A stretch of DNA of 53,431 nucleotides from Discostella pseudostelligera (Eukaryota; Bacillariophyta; Thalassiosirophyceae; Thalassiosirales; Thalassiosiraceae), in assembly GCA_036940085.1 (NCBI GenBank), contig JALLBK010000039.1, forward strand, positions 1-53,431, read 5' to 3'. Below are positions 10,091 through 22,400 of the stretch, one piece after another. Both the position numbers and the translations under genes were made by a program. The stretch's first letter is position 1. Each line of letters begins with the position of its first letter. The notes under the pieces were generated by a model, which worked only from the letters and a program-made list of their open reading frames with translations, did no database searches and was not told the DNA's origin.

Positions 10091-11881
10091 ATGGCATCCT
10101 TCAAGATCTCCACAACCACAACCAAAGCTGCAGCCTTCAACATTCCATATTATCGATTCCGCCCGCCGTTGCAGCTGCATCAGATCCAGATCCCGTCCAC
10201 ATCAACACCGTCATCACCGTCATCATCATTGTCGTCGTCATCTACGGAGTCATCACGCTCATGGGAGACATTTTCGACGAACCGATCATCCGAACAGCTA
10301 CTCGACTGCATCGATCAGACCACAAAACCATGGATAGACAAGGATGTATCGCGGTTAGGTCCAGAAAGTATATTTGATAGAATCAATGAGGAACACGATC
10401 GAGATATACAATGGGCGAAAGCCTCTTCATTGCCATTCGAGAGTGAAGCTTCTGAATTCGGTACTAACTCCATCGAATATGAATCCATCTATGGTGCAAA
10501 CAGTCGTTCTGCATTAGCCATTCGTTCACAACGGAAAACCCCAGTATTATCTAGAGATGAAATTCAATTGCTGAGGAGAGTGTCTGAATCTTATTGGAAT
10601 AGAGAACTTGATGAGGCAAATGAGATTCCAAACGGCAGTCGTTTTACCTACCAAAGAAGAGGTAATAGTGAAGCGCATTTGTCAGACGTCGTGCAACACG
10701 CTAATCAAAGCAATGCAAATAATGAGCTTACTTCATTGGTTCGTAATTTGCTCTTGAATCGGATCTACCCTTGGATTAGGGAGGCATACTTATCTCAAGT
10801 GAAAATTGGTGACGAGTTGAAATTATATGTCTATGATTCCTTGCTCATACGATATAATGCTACAGAAGCCAATGCAGACTTTGATCTCAAAGATGATAAT
10901 CCGGCGACTTATGGTGGCATTGGTGCTGGACAGCCGCTCCATCGCGATTTGGGATTCGTGTCAGTAAATATAATGCTCAATTCTCAGGATGAATTCGAGG
11001 GTGGGGGAACCTTCTTCGAAGACCAACTCCTTCCTTTGCTGTCGACAGAACACAATTGCGATGACATGTATTCGATACAACCGCTCAAACCTTATGGGCC
11101 AGGCCATGCACTTGCACACTTTTCGAACAGCAGACATGCCGGAGCTGCAACGTACGCGGGGGTTCGTGAAATTTTAGTAATATTCTTAGCAGCCACGGAG
11201 AATATAACCAAAGCCCCATGCGCTAGCAAGCCGGGAAAAGTGCCTAACTGGGAATACAATGCAAGGATAAAAGCCAACGCTCGAACATACTGTTCAGAGT
11301 GCTCTAGCACTGAGGATCAACTAATATGTCGAATCGTCCATCATCGACTTGCGATAGAAAAAGTGTTTGACGATGGGGAGGCATGGCATTATTTGGGGAT
11401 GGCTCTGTTAGACTACCATTATCACTTGCAGCGGTCTGATGGTACAGATGACATGAACATAACAAATAATGCAAGATCTGGGTTAGATCTGGTAGTGTCT
11501 TGCCTGTATGAGGCTACAAAGTACACACCATGTGACGGCAGACTCTACAACAATCTTGGAATTGCATTAGAACAATTGCTGCTTTGTGAAACCTTTCATA
11601 GCGTGGTAGAATTACACGACAGAGTTATATCTGCGTACGAACGAGCAATCAAGATTCTCTCCAAATGTGAACGATTGGGCATCGATGTCAGTACTGATTA
11701 CGCAAGTGCCTGTTTAAACTACGGACTGTATCTATCGAAACTCGACAACTTTAGCAATGCCATTGACGTATTGTCAAAAATTGTGCCGCCAAATGGCAGG
11801 CTGCTTGCCAACCATTGTCGATTAATCACAGACGCTAGCAACTTATTGTCATTTTGTAAGAGGCAATTGAATGTCAAATGA
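10091..11881 (+). CDS. 2OG-Fe(II) oxygenase of prolyl-4-hydroxylase type with TPR-like C-terminus
   Basis: A 596-residue single-exon protein. The central P4H-type double-stranded beta-helix carries the iron ligands HRD (in GQPLHRDLGFVS, near 280) and the distal His in SNSRHAGAATYAGVRE (near 350), whose following Arg would hold 2-oxoglutarate. FEGGGTFF between them is the usual family block. The C-terminal 200 residues form helical repeats (WHYLGMALLDY, LYNNLGIALEQ, ACLNYGLYLSK) that look like TPRs and could bind a peptide substrate. In collagen P4H and P3H enzymes the TPRs precede the catalytic domain, so this order is unusual. No signal peptide is clear. It likely hydroxylates proline or lysine in a protein. 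Its stop lies 77 bp from the stop of the polyamine fusion gene. Confidence 0.82.
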   Translation: MASFKISTTTTKAAAFNIPYYRFRPPLQLHQIQIPSTSTPSSPSSSLSSSSTESSRSWETFSTNRSSEQLLDCIDQTTKPWIDKDVSRLGPESIFDRINEEHDRDIQWAKASSLPFESEASEFGTNSIEYESIYGANSRSALAIRSQRKTPVLSRDEIQLLRRVSESYWNRELDEANEIPNGSRFTYQRRGNSEAHLSDVVQHANQSNANNELTSLVRNLLLNRIYPWIREAYLSQVKIGDELKLYVYDSLLIRYNATEANADFDLKDDNPATYGGIGAGQPLHRDLGFVSVNIMLNSQDEFEGGGTFFEDQLLPLLSTEHNCDDMYSIQPLKPYGPGHALAHFSNSRHAGAATYAGVREILVIFLAATENITKAPCASKPGKVPNWEYNARIKANARTYCSECSSTEDQLICRIVHHRLAIEKVFDDGEAWHYLGMALLDYHYHLQRSDGTDDMNITNNARSGLDLVVSCLYEATKYTPCDGRLYNNLGIALEQLLLCETFHSVVELHDRVISAYERAIKILSKCERLGIDVSTDYASACLNYGLYLSKLDNFSNAIDVLSKIVPPNGRLLANHCRLITDASNLLSFCKRQLNVK

Positions 11882-11957
11882 ATATGAAGGCGGGAGGTTA
11901 TTTGATCCAATCAAAAGTAGCACCTTTTCCCAACAGTTGCCCTGGCGCTGGACGGTC

Positions 11958-14900
11958 TCAGACTTCTTGGTCACTGGAGAGATCAGCCTTATCTTCATAA
12001 CCAGTAATCACGCCTACGCTCTCTCCAGTGCACTCCCTCCGAAATCTGTAAAAGCGATTACTTACTTAGAACTAGAAGCACGTAAGGAGAGAATAAAAAA
12101 TAAAAAACCACTTACGAACGTGCGTAGTCAGTTGCATCATTAGGGTCTCCAATGTATGTCAGGTAATCAGCTAGAATTTCTTCTCCTTTCTTGATGTCAC
12201 GGAGCGCACGGAGCACCCAACCCCCTCCAAAGATCATCAAGCGCCGGAGATTGCGTTCATAAATCGGACAGTATGCTGGGGCTCTGATCAATACATGTTG
12301 AAGAAGATCGGCACCACTTCGAACGTCGTAGTTGGCTTCTGTAACTTTATTTTCACGATCATCATCAGATATCAGGCCGTAATTGTACGTTCCATTGCAA
12401 CCATGATTGGTAAACAACATAACATCCGAATCAATCGCAACATTTACATCACCCTGGAGAAGTAGAAGATTTGTTGAGATATTTGTACAAGATCTGAACA
12501 GACGCGCCACAATCAGCACTATTTCGACTCACCAGGAGTATTGTCGAAGTGCCATACCCTAGAGTGAGAGGTCGGATGTGATACGAATTAGACAAGCGAA
12601 GAGATATTTTCTGTATATGGAAGGAGAAACTGTACACACCCTCAATGAACGTGTAAACTGTCGATATCTCGTCTTTGACAGAGGAAACGCCATCTGGGAT
12701 TTCATATATCGATTCAAGCACGGACCACGTCGACGGCGGAACAAGAAATGATTTGGTGGCCGAACCCAAACCAATAGTGGCATGGTAAGGAATATCTCGT
12801 AAAGCAAACAACCCTCGACCTGCACGTTCCCCAGCAGTACTCTTATCGACTTTTAGATTGTCCAGATCCAAGTTTACTCCAACAGATTTGTCACATTTTG
12901 ATCGAGACTCCTCTCCACGACAATACGTAAATTCTTGCGCCTTGGATGGTATCTGATAGCCGACCATCGTGGCCGCATCGAAGTACCGGAGACTGGACTT
13001 TCCCGATTTTGATCTACGCAGTCCGTGTTGTATTGCAAGTTGGAGCTCGGGGCCAGTTCTGTACCAGTCTGCCCTTGATTTGTAATCCTTTAACGCAACA
13101 ATGTATGACCACGGCATAAAGAAGTGACTGTGGCCCTGTGGAATGATATTCGAGGGTGAGTTAATTCTTTCCACGACACCAACAGGAAACAACTTCAGTG
13201 CTACTTACCTCATCATATGAGTGGATGCTTTCAAATCCTGATTGATCCAACGCCTTGATCTGTCAAGTGACGCCATGCAGATGTGAGGGTTTCAACGATT
13301 CAAAAGCCAGATAAATAGTGGGAAATGAAGTAAATTCGTGTGCATGGCTTACCATGCGTCCTGAGTCCTTGAACCGACCAATCTCATCAGGGGGGTCAGT
13401 GTTCATTTTCGATTTGCCTACTTGAGCAGCAAACTGAAATGATAAAAGAATCTGGTGTGAGTATCACTTTTGTCAGCAGCTGAATAGATAAAAGTGTCAC
13501 AGACTTACCACTCCATCAGCGGTTAATCCATTAAACAGCGAGTTGACAAAGGAGGTGTTATTGTATAATCCTCCGGTGTCCAACGAGTCCATAATGATGA
13601 CATCAAACTTCTTTTCCTCCAACTCATTTTCCAAGTCATCATCAAAGCTATTAATGAACCACGTGATTGCATCCCCGAATACCATACTCACCCTTGAATC
13701 ATCGAAGCAACTTGTGACATTGCTCCCTTCAATATCACTACAATCGGACCATTCCGGCATGTACATGGCACATAAGTTAATTAACTCCTCATCGATTTCA
13801 AATACTACTACCTCTTCGACACTCTTGTACTTGAGCACCTCGCGGAGCGTGGCGCCCTCACCCCCACCAATAATTGCAACGCGTTTTGGATTAGAATGTG
13901 TGATCATTGCAGGGTGGACAATGCTCTCGTGGTACGGTGCATCACCAAATAAAGTCGATTGAAGAATGCCATCCAAAAATAGGACCTTGTCAGGTCCAAA
14001 ATGCTCGGGGTGAGTTGACTCATACGATCTTTCCTCCACTTCATCTGCACGCAACGATTTATGGTACGAATTAACATTCCGAGATGTAGGTTCCATAACC
14101 TCGTATATATTGACACTTTGGTACGCCGTCTTTGTCGATAGCAATGGATGTTTGATATCAAAATCCAACTTGCCCAACACATAACGCCCCAAGCTTCCAT
14201 CAAGTGGATTCGTCGAACGGACATAGCCTGGAGCAAATCCCTCACGAAAGCCGCGAAGCTTATGAGACCAAAGCATGGTTGGTTGTGGCACATCCCCTTC
14301 ATCATCCTCATCGTTTCTCTCTTCGCTGGGTACGCCAAAGAGTTTTTCAATAGCGGGGAGTGTAGGTATTAACAAACCACCACCACAAGTGAATAAATCC
14401 ATCGTGATAACTCCCTCTAATGGCCAAGTGTGAAATGCCACATGACTTTCCAGCAAGACACCCGCACAGCTCACGCCGATCGGAACAAGCGAATGGCAAT
14501 GATAAGAAAGTAGCGTCAGTTTCGACTCGTTAATCAGTTCAATCATAGCAGTTGCCAACCGTTCCTCCGAATTGAGAAAGTTGGAATCCACATCTTTGAT
14601 GTCGACTAGTAAATGTTGCCCCGCGGGTAGGTGTAACCCATCTGAGTCATCATTGTGAAGACTGTCATCACTATTCATTGCCCCTGGCTGCGGCTGCGAT
14701 GATGCTGCCAGACTGCTCGCTGTTGACTTCTTCTCCTTGCCACGTGAGCAGCCGTTTGATTCGCATGGAACCCATCCATCATCATCACTTTCACTGTCCC
14801 CTCCCTCCGCCTGAAAGTTTGGCCCCCCATCAAACTCCTTCTTACTTCGAGACATGATCATTGCGGTAGTCCGATCAATGTGAAGTGTATGAGATGTCGC

Positions 14901-15404
14901 CGCCCCAGCCATTTGGAATGTTTTGGAAGCATATGTGGTGAAGGGCACGTCTTTCCCCTCGATGACTTTGGGTGCCGGTAATTGTCTCGACTTTTTCTTC
15001 CCACCTGCTTGCGTAATATCTTCATTACTGTCACCAACTATACTCTTTTTGGACATGCTAATGGAGGGGAAAGGTTGGTCCGTCGCGCTATCTTGTTGGT
15101 AGTGATAATAATTGTAGTATCCGGCGGAACTGTCATACTCGGCATTGCCTGTCCCAGCAGCGTAGGGAGGCAGCCCAACATGAGATAATAAAATGAGACG
15201 GGCAATCCATCCAACTAAGTAGGCGATGATGATGGGTATGCAAACCGTCGAGAGGAGGAACAATGCTGATAATTTGATGGAAAATCGGGAAGAGGACGCT
15301 GCTGGTGATTGAGGCGGAGGTGCACCATGTTGACTGTGGCCATTGCGGTTGCGGTTGCCGTTGCCGTTGCCGTTGCTGACCGCACCAGACTTTGATTTGC
15401 CCAT
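11958..15404 (-). CDS. Long-chain polyamine synthase fusion: AdoMetDC + aminopropyltransferase + SET methyltransferase
   Basis: Six exons by my model: 15404-13509, 13433-13353, 13259-13209, 13135-12533, 12453-12116, 12045-11958; 1018 residues, every junction GT-AG and in frame. Residues 43-73 are a signal anchor. A bacterial SpeD-type AdoMet decarboxylase follows: LLESHVAFHTWP holds the Glu-Ser self-cleavage site (Ser about 320), His and the FTCG cysteine, so it looks active. The aminopropyltransferase (about 440-750) has LDGILQS, YHESIVHPA, the IGGGEGATLREV dcAdoMet site and IIMDSLDTGG. GGGEG rather than GGGDG resembles thermospermine synthases. The SET domain has GRGLFALRDI (about 782), NHGC (893) and GEEILADY (967). 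Together they could make and N-methylate long-chain polyamines for silica. The ATG at 15404 is the first in frame; upstream codons lack one. Confidence 0.88.
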
Positions 15405-16487
15405 GTCAGCTGAATAGTAGATAGCAGAAGGTCGCTCTCTCAGAGAATTGATATTACGGACATGACTTTTTGTACTGGAGTTCGCGTCGTACCTCCTATC
15501 ACGCCAGTTCAATGGCAATGGGAAGCGAATGCATCATCATTCCCATCTCCATCATCCGATCAGTGATCGATGCAACTATTTATGCATACAGCGTGTGTTG
15601 ATTGGTGTGGGGTCGGTGCATGTGCTTGTAGGTCGGTATGTCAGTATGTCAATAGTAGTGTAGGTGCGCAGCTAGCGTAACTTATGCGAGCGGCGGCAAT
15701 GACGCCAATGACACAAATTCCAAATTCATCATCGGAGAAGATGACGCCAGAGGGCGCGGAGCGAGAGAAAGCATATGCATGGTACTCCTAGGTTCCGATG
15801 GCCAGGAAATATTATCACGTACGTACGAGAGCAAATAATGAATTCCTCACAAGAGTTGAAAGAAATGGAAGAAAGACAAATTCATGTGAGTTTTGCGATA
15901 AATAGAACACAATGACTGTATAAAATATCGCTTATTTGCGTGTCGTGAGGTGTCGTGTTGAGGCAGCAGCAGACAGACGCCCGCCAAACTGCGGCCGGCC
16001 GCAAGCTTCCACGTGACACGTGACAGACACCGACTCCAGCCATCCAGACAGACGATTAGACACGTCGACTTGCCACGTGGAAGACAGTAGTTCCACGTGT
16101 CTCCGATTGCTCGTCAGCGATCGTGCCTGTTGGTGTCTTCTGTCTTCTTGATACAAGTCCGACTTTTGTGCGTTGGATGAGCCGACTCGGCATAGCGCCC
16201 TCAGCCAAACAAATTTGCTGGGCTGGATCTTGAGGTAGAATGGCCCTGGTACGTTTCTACATACGTCGCGTCAATTCGGGCTGATCTGGATCTTCGGCTG
16301 CGTGCTGCATTGTGCATGAACGCAGATGAACGCGCGGCTGCGGCGACGCCTTCACCACCTCGATCATCGATCATGATATTATTTTACGAACAATAGATAA
16401 TCATACGACGACAGTATCATCATCATTGTCATTCATCGATGCAATTGCTTCGTCCTACTCACCAATAGCAACAACGGGAACACATCT
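15405..16487. promoter_or_regulatory. Head-to-head promoter region between the polyamine fusion and the giant chitinase
   Basis: It is the only sequence between two divergently transcribed start codons. Four CACGTG palindromes (16010, 16017, 16074, 16094) fall within 90 bp, most of them as CCACGTG. A perfect palindrome GCGGCCGGCCGC lies at 15991-16002. CACGTG is the G-box bound by bHLH and bZIP factors in other eukaryotes. No coding frame here is convincing; the 74-codon minus frame at 15932-16156 overlaps the motif cluster and has no ATG-supported domain. Confidence 0.5.
16010..16099. promoter_or_regulatory. Cluster of four CACGTG (G-box) sites
   Basis: CACGTG begins at 16010, 16017, 16074 and 16094. 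The first pair overlap in a CACGTGACACGTGA arrangement; the second pair are 20 bp apart. The cluster is about 390 bp from the chitinase start and about 600 bp from the polyamine fusion start. Factor binding is inferred from the motif only. Confidence 0.5.
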
Positions 16488-19400
16488 ATGCCGAAGACGA
16501 TAGCAATGGCGCCTTATAGAATACCGTTGATACAGTTAGTGCTCTTGGCACTACTCCCAACCTTGCCAGGGAGCTCTGCGGAGGCAGACGAGTCTCTGAA
16601 ATACTACTTCTTCTGCGGCTCCTCCTTCGCGGACATACAGGCCGACACATGCTCCGATCGCCAATGGTGTCCCTCCTCGTCTGACGACGAATGTACCGTG
16701 CCTGGACACACTTGCTTTGCCAACACGCCTTGCGATGCGCGGGAAATCGGTGGAGTGCAAGTGCCAACCTACTCGCTCAGTCAGCAGCCGGAGTATCAAA
16801 ATGCGACGGATAAAATGTTCTGCGGTGTCGATTACGCCGATGCCATATCTACGTGCGAGGCGGGAGGAGAAGAGGCGATCGGACGGCATTGTCCCGAGAT
16901 GAATTGCCCCGAAGGCCAGACTTGCTTCATCGATATGCCCTGTTCGTACTTTGTTCTGACCAATCCAATTGCCAGCCCATTAAGCAATGTCAATGATCTA
17001 CAGGCGGAGGATGTCGAATTGCCTGATCCTGGATCACCCGAATCACAATACTTTTGTGGAACAACATTCGAACAGGCTGCGGAATCTTGCTCAACATCTA
17101 CTTGGTGTCGTACGGGGACATCTCAGGAGTGCCCCAATGGACAAACTTGCTTCGTGGATGTGAGCTCCGTTAACCCCGATTGTGAAATTAATGCCATTAC
17201 AAAGACGGAATTTGAGACTAATCAAGCCAATTCCAAATCCCCCAGCATCAACATGGTACCAACACTCAAACCAACCAATAGTCCATTAACGAGCAAGGAT
17301 CCCAAGAATCGTAATTTTTGTGGTACAGATTGGGCGGATGCATCTTCGAATTGCGATCTGGAACGATTTTGTCCCAATGGAGATGACGATTGCCCCACTG
17401 GAATGACGTGCTTTGATTACACATCGTGCGATGCCATTGAGTTAACTTATGCGCCAACAGTGCCAGTGTGAGTGAAAATCACAACGTGTCATTATTATTT
17501 GATCTCTGTTTCTGTTTTTCTATTTCTTGCACTTCGGCCATACTGACTTCGAATTGCATTTGGCTTCCCCTAATGGGTTTAGCACTCTACCACCGAGTGG
17601 TGAACCTTCTTTGAAACCCATCAATACATCTCCCACGGACAATCCTACCACTGCCAAACCAAGTAGGGATCCTTCACCCGAGGTAAGTTGCTTCGTTGGG
17701 CAGGTGGGATACAATGACACAATGACGACGACATTTATTATGATGCCAACTCACTCTCTCCCTTCATTGATCAACATCGCACAGCCATCTGGAACACCAG
17801 TTATCAAACCCACATTGCCACCCTCCATACCACCCTCACACGCCCCTTTGCCATATGGTGACTTTCGCCTTGAATTCTGGTGTGGACTGAGTTATTTTGA
17901 TGCCATGGAAAATTGTGCACAACGATGTCCCAATGGAAGTGACGACGAATGCCCCGGAGAGTTAAATTGCTTGAGTGGAGTTACCGATTGCAAGAACGAG
18001 ATGGGAATGAGTGCGTACATGACGAAGGAAGATGGGACGGGGAATGAAACGATGGTGGATCTAGAAACAATGAGTAGTACAACTGATACTGCAACTAGCT
18101 CACCCAGACCAAGTCGTACACCCACGTTGTCGTCATCATCGGGGGAACCTGCCGCATCAATTAACAGCCTGAGTCCCTCTGCAGAATTACTAGAACAACT
18201 CTCTGAAAGTGCCAGCCCGGTTGCGGGGGTGGTTGCGGCTGAGGAGGAGTTTGCAGCTGAGGAGGCGGAGGACACGAACGAACTTCAAGGACCATTCGAG
18301 CAAGATATGGTGCGAATTATTTTATATGGGCTCGATAGCGACACCGTCCTCGCCGACGGCAACATCACTCTCGATAGTTGGAAGTCCTTGACCAGAACCT
18401 ACATTATGGATTTCTTCAACAAGTATCCCACACAGGAGATGCTCGATGCAGGGAATGAAGGATCCGATAGTATCCGTGCAGGACTTTATGATGTCACAGT
18501 CGTGATATCGGAGGAGACAATGGACGAAGCGCCACCACATGATTATGATCCATTAGTTGAGGGTGAGGTTGGCGTCAAGAATAATCGTAGGCATTTGCGC
18601 AGAAGCGCTAGCAGTGGCAGCAAAAGCAGACCCAACTATGCTTCATCCGCTGCCGAGCAAAAGATGACTGCTGCTATTCGTCGCACCCAGACCGGAATAG
18701 ACCCATCGAAAACAGTGATGATAACATATTCTCAGTCATCCACGTACCGATCTCCGCCGGATTTAGTCAATGAAGATCCAAGCATTATTATGCGACTTCC
18801 GCTAGAAACATCCGAATATCGAGCCGATTATGTGAATTACCTACGCGCGCGTGATTATGCCACGTTTCAGAATCTAGAGTATGCAAGTCAATTCTTTTAC
18901 ACCGACTTTCCAACGGCGGCTCCGGTAGGTATTATTACGACGAAGCCTACTGGGGGTCCTGTGGTTCTGGGCGAGCCCACTATGGCCCCAACACTCAGTC
19001 CTACTGAGGACTTTGGATGCAACCTTTGCGAACCTGGTCAAGCCGGTGTCGATGCCGAGTTAATGTTCAATGGTGAACCTTCGACATGTATGGAAGTTTA
19101 TAACTGGTTCCTAACAACTTATCATCAGGGTTCTGGTCCATGCCAAGAAGGTCAAACTCAGCTTAATGAATTATGTTGTCGGGATGTAGATGGAGAGGCT
19201 CAGGATGTCTCCGCAACTGAGAATGAAAAATCTATTGCTCCGATAACGGCAACTGAGCCTGAGCCTACGCTTGCTCCGATAGCTCCAAATGGACCAACAT
19301 TGAGGCCTTCTCAAATGCTCGAAATCCCCACGGATGAATTCGGATTGCCCGATGCGGCATCCCTCGCTGAAACATATTATTGTGGTTTGGATTGGGACAG

Positions 19401-22400
19401 TGTCGATTCCAATTGCGATACTGCTACACCGTGCCCTTCAGGAGCCAGCTCCGATTGCCCAGAGGGAGAGCAGTGCATTGCATTTACGAATTGTGGTGGC
19501 AAGTTTGTGTTCGTAAGCGATCCCAATGTCGACGGTGGAGGGCCTAACGCTGATAATGTGAAGAGTACATTTTATTGTGGTACCAGTGTGCAATTCTTGG
19601 AGAATAAGTGTGATGGTGCAACGCCATGTCCTAACGGACCAACAGATTGTGAAGGCGATGGGCAAGAGTTTGGCTGCTTCGCATTCACTGGATGCAATGA
19701 AGAAGTCGATCCTGGTAGCTTTGTCGGGTTCCTGAAGCCTCCGGATGGAAATAGCGCGAACATCGACACTGCAAGTACCTTCTTTTGTGCGACAACTTGG
19801 GATGAGTTGAATAGCAACTGCGTTGATGGCATCCCGGATGGATTTACTCCCTGTCCGTCCGGAGATATATTGGAGTGTGGTGAAGGTCAAGGATGCTTTG
19901 CATACGCGTGCAGCACGGGTGCTGAGGTTGCTGCTGTCCCCGCACCCTCTCCGTCAAACGATTATTCTGTGGAGGACTTGGATCTATTAAAGTCCACTTT
20001 CTTCTGTGGAACTTCCATTGAAGAGATAGATGGCGATTGTGAAAATGCGATCCCATGCCCCTCTGGTGACGAATGCCCGGAAGGATTTGGTTGCTTTGCT
20101 TTTTCTCAGTGTGGTGGCGTGGACATAAGTAGTTTGGTGGATACTTTTGGTGATACTGATCGTCCTACGCGGGCTCCAACTGTACCAATTGAACAGATAT
20201 GCGACGAAGATCGGAAAATGAGTGTGAATGTTGGATACTGGCAGTCTTGGAGCATATAGTGAGTGTCTTTTGACTTTGAGAGCCGCGTCCAATAACACGA
20301 TCCCATGATCATATATGTCTCATCTTCGATTAACTCTTCTTTCCACTCTTATGAAGTCGCGACGACGGCTGCCAACCAATGGCCACCTCGACCTTTGATG
20401 CATCTCCATATACACACGTCGTATACTCCTTCGCATCAATTGACTCGTCATATCGCATTGAGGCATGGAACGGCACCTACGACAACGAAGTGCCTCTCTA
20501 TAAGGAGTTCAACGCGCTCAAGCAACGTGTATCCGGGGCGAAAACGATGATCGCGGTTGGTGGATGGTCTCATAACGACCCAGGACCGATGCAACGCCGT
20601 TTTTCGCAAATGGCGGCGAGTGCAATCAACCGCGTCACGTTTGCCAATAGCGTCGTTGAATTTTTGAGAACGTATGGCTTTGATGGACTGGATCTCGATT
20701 GGGAATATCCTAGCCTCAAGGAAAGGGGCGGGAAACGAGAGGATTATGATAATTATGTTCTCATGGTAAAAGAATTGCGAGATGCATTCAATGCTGCTTC
20801 TGAACCTTTTGAACTCTCGGTTGCCATTCCAGGAAATGTCACCAAGCTCGAAATGGGCTTTGATCTAGCAGGACTGGCAGAACACGTTGACTGGTTTAAC
20901 ATAATGGCCTATGACTTGTGGGGATCATGGGATCCCAAGAAAATTGCTAAATCTCACACCGATTTCAGAATGATTGATGAGGCCGTGGAGTACATGAGCC
21001 ACTTTATCCAACGATCGCAATTGGTTTTGGGTATGGGCAGTTACGGTCGGACATACGAAATGAAAGATGAAGATTGCCTTGATTTAGAATGTCCTTTTGA
21101 TGGTCCAGGCAAAGCTGGGTGCGAGGGTACTGATGGATTCCTACCATACTTTGAAATCGCGGATATTGTGACATCGCGTGCATATGATTCACTGCGCTAT
21201 GACGATGACTCGGAAAGTATTGTCATGGTAACCGATGGCAATCGTCTCATATCTTACGACAATACTGTCAGTTTCAACAGAAAAATTCAATACGCCGAGG
21301 AAATGTGTCTCATGGGAAAGATGCTGTGGGCAATCGACATGCTGAAGGATGGATCAAATCCGCTCTCAAGTAACAGTGGCAACTCAGCATTGACTGGCGA
21401 TCCATCTGATCAGTCATTCTGCGGAAAAGATTTTCAGGATGTCATTAACGGGTGCAAGCAACCGTGCCCGTCTGGAGATAGCAGCCAGTGCCCACCAGGT
21501 GAACAGTGCTTTGCCAACACAGGTTGTAGCATTGACAATATTGGCGCGCCTCCACCTACCATGTGTCGATTGTGTACTGACCCAAGTACTCAGGGTATGA
21601 GAGATTGGCTGGAGGTGGATTTTGAGGGTGAAACCATGACGTGTGCCGACGCCGACATGAACGTCATCTCCGCATATGCCAAGGGCTCCGAAGAGTGCGA
21701 TTCCGCAAAACAGTCAGCGGCATCGACGTGCTGTTACAACTACCCTAACAATCCGTGCATGCTATGCCGATCTGAAACCGAATTCATGGATCTTCGTGCC
21801 AATGCTGAAATCGAGTATGATGGAATGAACATGACGTGCTTTGATCTTAGTAAGCGATTGGGACCTGAGGAGAATGATGGTCAAATGTGCATGGATGCGC
21901 AGAGGGAGCACTGGGACCAGTGCTGTTACAATGTAAGACTATGTTTGTGAATTATGATGTCATTGCAATTCATAGTATGTTTCATTTCGTTCTTAATCTT
22001 CGTTTTCTATTGATTTTACAGCAATGTACATTGTGTGAGGGGCAAGGCGTTAAGTGGTGGAACGAGGTCGAGTTCGACGACAAACCTCTCAACTGCGGTG
22101 AACTCGATTCACAGCTCTACACGAACGAGACGGAAGTTGGAGAAGAGATGTGCACAGACGTACTATCAGAATTCACCGGCGAGTGCTGTTATGACTACCC
22201 CACTGATCCTTGCGATATTTGCACCAAGGACGGGAAGAAATACGCACTTATTCCGAATGAGGAGGTCGAGTATGAAGGGTCCAATTTTACCTGTGCCGAG
22301 GTAAATAACTTCTTGTCTCCATTTGAATCAACAAGCAGTCAGTGCTCGGAAGTGGTAGACTTGGCCTTCGACGCGTGCTGTTTCGATCGGTGCTCGCTTT

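Noticed and set aside
12112..13192. Separate SET-domain gene (or two small genes) next to a spermidine synthase gene
   Set aside because: The frames at 12449-13192 and 12112-12519 lack an ATG start. GT-AG junctions restore one continuous protein, and the end of the aminopropyltransferase lies in the same exon as the start of the SET domain.
15405..15518. Longer N-terminus of the polyamine fusion up to 15518
   Set aside because: The codon at 15518 is TTG. The first ATG in frame is at 15404 and is followed by a sensible Gly/Asn/Ser leader and signal anchor.
17892..20298. Long antisense frames opposite the chitinase
   Set aside because: They mirror the codon bias of the sense cysteine modules and have no domain. 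Shadows of the coding strand.
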